64,000 bases of DNA from WRDF01 sp031552235. GTDB taxonomy: Bacteria > Bacteroidota > Bacteroidia > Bacteroidales > Rikenellaceae. This document shows, in pieces, positions 60,609 through 64,000 of the stretch. The notes below the pieces were generated by a model that worked only from the letters and a program-made list of their open reading frames with translations, was not told the origin of the DNA and made no database searches. The DNA lies in NCBI GenBank assembly GCA_031552235.1, contig JAVBMR010000010.1, positions 1 to 64,000 of the forward strand, written 5' to 3'. The stretch's first letter is position 1. The number at the start of each line of letters is the position of its first letter. A program made the translations under genes and the position numbers.

Positions 60609-60681
60609 GCGGAAATAGCTCAGTCGGTAGAGCATCAGCTTCCCAAGCTGAGGGTCGCGGGTTCGAATCCCGTTTTCCGCT
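60609..60681 (+). tRNA. tRNA-Gly (anticodon CCC)
   Basis: Acceptor GCGGAAA/TTTCCGC, D-arm GCTC/GAGC, anticodon stem TCAGC/GCTGA with loop TTCCCAA giving CCC, and T-loop GGTTCGAATCC. The 3' CCA is not encoded. Confidence 0.95.
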
Positions 60682-60683
60682 CA

Positions 60684-60717
60684 ATAAAGGCCTCTTTATG
60701 AGGCCTTTATCTTTTTT
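60684..60717 (+). terminator. Terminator after tRNA-Gly
   Basis: 11-bp stem ATAAAGGCCTC / GAGGCCTTTAT with a 5-nt loop and CTTTTTT tail. Confidence 0.88.
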
Positions 60718-61132
60718 CACATATGCAGCGGCCAAACCCAAAAAGCCAACGCCGGAACAGTCGCAATCCATCCGTTTTATAACTCGATCGGGCCATACGG
60801 GTACTCCGGGCGGCCCGAATCAGATCTGTGTTTACCCCCTGCGCAAAGCCGGTTGCCCCCCTGTATCCATACCGCCAATATTAGGTATAATTCATACGCA
60901 TAAAGGCGTAAATTATGCGTTTAAGATATGTTGCAGCGCTGAAATAGAGCAATATATATAGCAATATATTTTTTTATTCGAATATAAAAATGTTAATTTG
61001 CAGATGATTTCTGCTATGCAGGAAACAGACCCGACAATAAATGCGGATTAAGAGTCAAAAATCATCAGAAACTCTTTTTTGGCAAACAAGAGATAATATA
61101 GTTCCGGAATTGTACGTTACTATATCGTTCTT
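60718..61132. other. Gene-free AT-rich leader of the second fimbrial locus
   Basis: No gene is seen. It is AT-rich from 60940 on. An imperfect dyad with CATACGCATAAAGGCG and TTATGCGTTTAAG near 60894-60925 could be a regulator site. Confidence 0.4.
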
Positions 61133-61930
61133 GTGTATTGTTTAAAGCATAGGGAAAAAAACTGTTTGCGATATATAAAAGGAAAATATCTGTCGATCGT
61201 ATTCTTGTTCGTTCTGGCGTTTCAAGTCGAAATGAGTAAGGGGGCTGACCGTATATCCACTGCAACTGACAATATCACAAGCACGAACGACAGCATTTTT
61301 CAGTATAATGCGACACAAACAAAAGCCATGAGGGACTCCATATTCAGTATGTACTCCGACGTCCTCCCTGGCACCTCCGTGTCCAAAGAGAACTGGAGGC
61401 TCCCTTCACAGGCCACACGCTACCGCTGGGCCATCGAAACCAATACATTATATTGGGCAATGCTGAGGCCGAACGTCGGCTTCGAGTATGCTTTCGCCAA
61501 CCACTGGTCGGCCGGGCTGAATTTCGACATCGCATGGTGGCAGCAGCAGAGCGAAGACCGTTTCTACCAACTCTGGACGCTGAGCCCGGAAATCCGCTAC
61601 TGGTTCAACAACTACGGTTCATGCAGCAACTTCTACATTGGAGCGCATTTCCTTACCGGCTCATACGACCTCAAGAACGGCCGCGTGGGCTACTGGAACG
61701 AGTCGCTCATGGAAACCGGCCTGAGCGCAGGCTATGCCATGCGCATGGGACGCCGCTCGGCGCTGCGTTTCGGTATGGGCGTCGGTTATCTCAATACGTC
61801 ATATAAGAAATACACGCGCTACTACCCCATGGGCGAACACTATATTTACGACGGAACGGGACGCACCACCTACTGGGGCATCACAAGGGCCGAAGTGTCG
61901 CTGACATGGAACCTGGGAAAGAAAAGATGA
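61133..61930 (+). CDS. DUF3575 family fimbrial accessory protein
   Basis: A 265-residue exported protein. A basic N-terminus and hydrophobic segment (YLSIVFLFVLAFQVEMSKGA) serve as signal peptide. Residues 95-265 match DUF3575: YRWAIETNTLYWAMLRPNVG, LWTLSPEIRYWFNNYGSCSN, FYIGAHFLTGSYDLKNGRVG and the C-terminal AEVSLTWNLGKK. The domain is shared with the protein at 9830, but the STN and carboxypeptidase-like modules are absent here. The listed start is GTG, and the exact start is uncertain. Its stop overlaps the next ATG (ATGA), marking an operon. Confidence 0.8.
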   Translation: MYCLKHREKNCLRYIKGKYLSIVFLFVLAFQVEMSKGADRISTATDNITSTNDSIFQYNATQTKAMRDSIFSMYSDVLPGTSVSKENWRLPSQATRYRWAIETNTLYWAMLRPNVGFEYAFANHWSAGLNFDIAWWQQQSEDRFYQLWTLSPEIRYWFNNYGSCSNFYIGAHFLTGSYDLKNGRVGYWNESLMETGLSAGYAMRMGRRSALRFGMGVGYLNTSYKKYTRYYPMGEHYIYDGTGRTTYWGITRAEVSLTWNLGKKR

Positions 61931-62937
61931 GAAAGGCCATCGCCATATACGTTCCACTGCTCGCGGCGTTGTTCTTCACGGCATGCCGCAAGGACATATG
62001 CTACGAGGAGAACCACCCTCACAATCGCCCCTTCCGCGTCATCGTGGACAGGGAATACATGGGCGACGCACACCCGCAGATGCGTATAGATTTTTATTCG
62101 ACTGACGGCGACCATCATGTGCGCTATGTTTACGCCGGACGGGAGAGCGTCAGCCTGCCTGTAGGGCGCTACCGCGTGGTGTCGTTCAACGACGACTCGG
62201 ACTTCTACCAGATCGAAAACGACGGAAACTGCGAGGGGATCAAAGCCCTGATGCCGGAAATCAACCGTTCGCAATACAACAACCTTTACGGCGGCCGCAT
62301 CATGTCGTCGTGGTCAGGCCCCGCTGTCGAGGAGGGCATACAGGAACCGCAGGGTCCGGTGAGAAGCGTCGAACCCCTTGCCGTAAGCCGCACCATCGGC
62401 CAGCCGGACGACCTTTTCGCGTGCAGCGTGCCTGTTTTCGATATCACGTCCGACCCGGCGTTGCAGCAGGACCTCTACCTCCTGCCGCGCAACCAGACCG
62501 TAACTTATGTGATCCTTACCGACATACAGGGCTTGCAGTATGCCAGGCAATACCGCGGCGTGATGACGGGTGTGGCAGGCGACAAATACCTGTACGACCT
62601 GGTGCGCGGCAGCCTTACGTTTACGATGATGTTCGACTGCTCCAAAACCTCGCCCACCTCGCTCTCGACGGTCGTGACGGCCTTCGGGATCAACAAACCG
62701 GCCATTGAACTGCACGAGGCGAACGATAACATCATCACGTTCGAATTCCTGCTCATGGACAACTCGGTTTACCGCCAGTCGTTCGACATATACGACTATC
62801 TGGACGAGGATCTTTGCTGTAACGGCGGGATAATCGACCTGCGCGGCGTGCCGATAACCATCCCGGCGACGGAAACCACCGACGGATGGAACGCCAAACT
62901 CGAAGACTGGTACGAAGAAACCATAGAACTCGAATAA
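61927..62937 (+). CDS. DUF5119/FimB-Mfa2-like fimbrial lipoprotein
   Basis: A 336-residue lipoprotein with the lipobox FFTAC (Cys20). The region after it (HNRPFRVIVDREYMGDAHPQ; SLPVGRYRVVSFNDD) and the later beta-rich half (LPRNQTVTYVILTDIQGL, FTMMFDCSK, NGGIIDLRGVPITIP) fit DUF5119, a group related to FimB/Mfa2 anchors that sits next to fimbrillin genes. The ATG at 61927 overlaps the previous stop and gives the signal peptide; a longer frame from 61906 exists. It probably anchors or caps the fimbria encoded by the following gene. Confidence 0.78.
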   Translation: MRKAIAIYVPLLAALFFTACRKDICYEENHPHNRPFRVIVDREYMGDAHPQMRIDFYSTDGDHHVRYVYAGRESVSLPVGRYRVVSFNDDSDFYQIENDGNCEGIKALMPEINRSQYNNLYGGRIMSSWSGPAVEEGIQEPQGPVRSVEPLAVSRTIGQPDDLFACSVPVFDITSDPALQQDLYLLPRNQTVTYVILTDIQGLQYARQYRGVMTGVAGDKYLYDLVRGSLTFTMMFDCSKTSPTSLSTVVTAFGINKPAIELHEANDNIITFEFLLMDNSVYRQSFDIYDYLDEDLCCNGGIIDLRGVPITIPATETTDGWNAKLEDWYEETIELE

Positions 62938-63028
62938 AACCAAATATATACACAACATCTCCAAGGACAACAAGAACACTTAATTTGAAAGACCAAACCA
63001 AATTTATTTTATTAAAAACCTTTACACA

Positions 63029-64000
63029 ATGAAAAAAATCTTTTTGATGGCTGCCGTTGCAGCAGCCGTTTTGAGCGCATGCTCGAAGAGCGAAACCACC
63101 GGCCAGCCCGAAGGCCGCGCCATGAAGTTCTCGAACGCCGTGATAGCAAGGGGAGCAACGGCTGCCGATGCAGGTCAGTTCAATATTTTCGGCTACAAGT
63201 ATGTTACCGCAACAACCAGCTGGGATTGGGCGTTCGACCCGGCATATGCTACAGGGGGCGATATCTACAACCTGAACATTGACAAGTACAAACGCGACGG
63301 TGGTGCAACTCCTGCCGCCTGGACCGGAATGTACTATTATGACGGGGTTAGCGACTATTCTTTCTACGGTTATGCCGATACCAAGGCAACCACCACCACT
63401 GTGGCAACGTCATTCGAAGCCAGCCCGACCGGAGTGCTGGTTACCCCGGGAACCGACATCGCTTTTGCGGCCGCCAACAACAACCAGATCGACCTTGTAA
63501 CGATGGCTACCGGTACGCTTGCGCCTGCCGCTCAGACCCAGAACAAGGTAATAATCTTCAAGCACGCGCTTTCGCGTGTACGCTTCACCGCTTACACCGA
63601 AACTGTGGATGCTCTTAGCCCCATCGTTATCACAGGCATCACATTTACGGCGGATAAAAACAGCGGCGATGTGACATGGGCCAACATGGGTGCGGGTACG
63701 ATGACCAACCCCGGCGGCAGCACGTTCAAGATCGAACTTACCGGCGCTGGCGTTTTCCAGACTGCGCTGGACGACGATGCTACAACTCCTGCAACCGTTG
63801 CTGACGACGTGTTCTACGCAATCCCGCAGAATTTAGCCGGCACAGGCAAACTGAAAGTAGAATGGACCGTGGCCGGTGTCCCCAACGATAAAGAGTTCAA
63901 CCTTACGACCAATATGGTATCCGGCAACTCGTACAACTTCAACATCAAGATCAACCTGAACCAGATCACGTTCGAAGCATGGCTTGAAGAATGGGCTGTG
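63029..64000 (+). CDS. Fimbrillin family protein, partial (3' end outside window)
   Basis: The frame runs from the ATG at 63029 to the window edge (324 codons, no stop). The lipobox is LSAC (Cys18). The body is beta-strand-rich and typical of Bacteroidales fimbrillins (Mfa-like_1): EGRAMKFSNAVIARGATA, FNIFGYKYVTAT, KHALSRVRFTAYTE, and the repeat-closing SYNFNIKINLNQITFEAWLE. It is likely the major or a minor shaft subunit of the second fimbrial locus; more subunits should follow beyond the window. An AT-rich gap of about 90 bp separates it from the DUF5119 gene. Confidence 0.85.
   Translation, partial: MKKIFLMAAVAAAVLSACSKSETTGQPEGRAMKFSNAVIARGATAADAGQFNIFGYKYVTATTSWDWAFDPAYATGGDIYNLNIDKYKRDGGATPAAWTGMYYYDGVSDYSFYGYADTKATTTTVATSFEASPTGVLVTPGTDIAFAAANNNQIDLVTMATGTLAPAAQTQNKVIIFKHALSRVRFTAYTETVDALSPIVITGITFTADKNSGDVTWANMGAGTMTNPGGSTFKIELTGAGVFQTALDDDATTPATVADDVFYAIPQNLAGTGKLKVEWTVAGVPNDKEFNLTTNMVSGNSYNFNIKINLNQITFEAWLEEWAV

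Overview
The window looks like a chromosomal segment of a gut-type Bacteroidota, most likely order Bacteroidales. The evidence is the recurrent Bacteroidetes -7 promoter box (TAnnTTTG, usually TATCTTTG, TATATTTG or TACATTTG), the Mfa/Fim-type (type V) fimbrial genes, an ECF sigma/FecR pair, sulfatases beside glycoside hydrolases, a complex I operon without nuoEFG, and a type II-C CRISPR system with 47-bp repeats. The fairly high GC content and the nuo operon would suit Alistipes/Rikenellaceae. That assignment is inference; no rRNA gene is present.

Layout. 1-3.1 kb: an edge-truncated lipoprotein, a sulfatase and an RluA-type pseudouridine synthase. 3.1-4 kb: tRNA-Pro and a repeat-rich non-coding stretch. 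4-7.8 kb: a GH127-like enzyme, then a hemerythrin/iron-sulfur repair protein with a degenerate response regulator. 8-18 kb: an ECF sigma factor, FecR and a fimbrial operon (STN-DUF3575, DUF3868, Mfa2-like anchor, two large tip-like lipoproteins). 18-25 kb: a second sulfatase, a CE6-like esterase, a GH78 rhamnosidase and a DUF1287 protein. 25-32.6 kb: rho, kdsB, a LuxC-type acyl-CoA reductase, a pRiA4b ORF-3-like protein, miaA, a small lipoprotein, a nitroreductase and tRNA-Leu. 32.7-34.1 kb: an isolated three-gene lysis cassette. 34.96-42.3 kb: a 25-repeat CRISPR array, cas2, cas1, a frameshifted cas9 and a predicted tracrRNA. 42.6-49.4 kb: secreted DUF2092, DUF6515 and DUF4488-like proteins, a TPR membrane regulator, DUF2023-flavodoxin and pyruvate oxidase. 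49.9-59.9 kb: nuoA-B-CD-H-I-J-K-L-M-N on the minus strand. 60-64 kb: a small secreted protein, tRNA-Gly and the start of a second fimbrial locus running off the window.

How the genes work together. The two sulfatases, GH127-like enzyme, GH78 and CE6-like esterase suggest scavenging of sulfated, rhamnose- or arabinose-bearing and O-acetylated glycans; no SusC/D pair is present. The ECF/FecR pair probably controls the first fimbrial operon. The CRISPR locus has every expected part, and each repeat carries its own promoter-like sequence. Its Cas9 is broken by a single-base deletion in an A run, at a site where a -1 slip would restore a protein of about 1294 residues. The lysis cassette (holin, lysozyme-like protein, unimolecular-spanin-like lipoprotein) has no other phage genes around it.

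Intergenic DNA carries several dispersed repeat modules and unusually long perfect hairpin terminators (16-22 bp stems).
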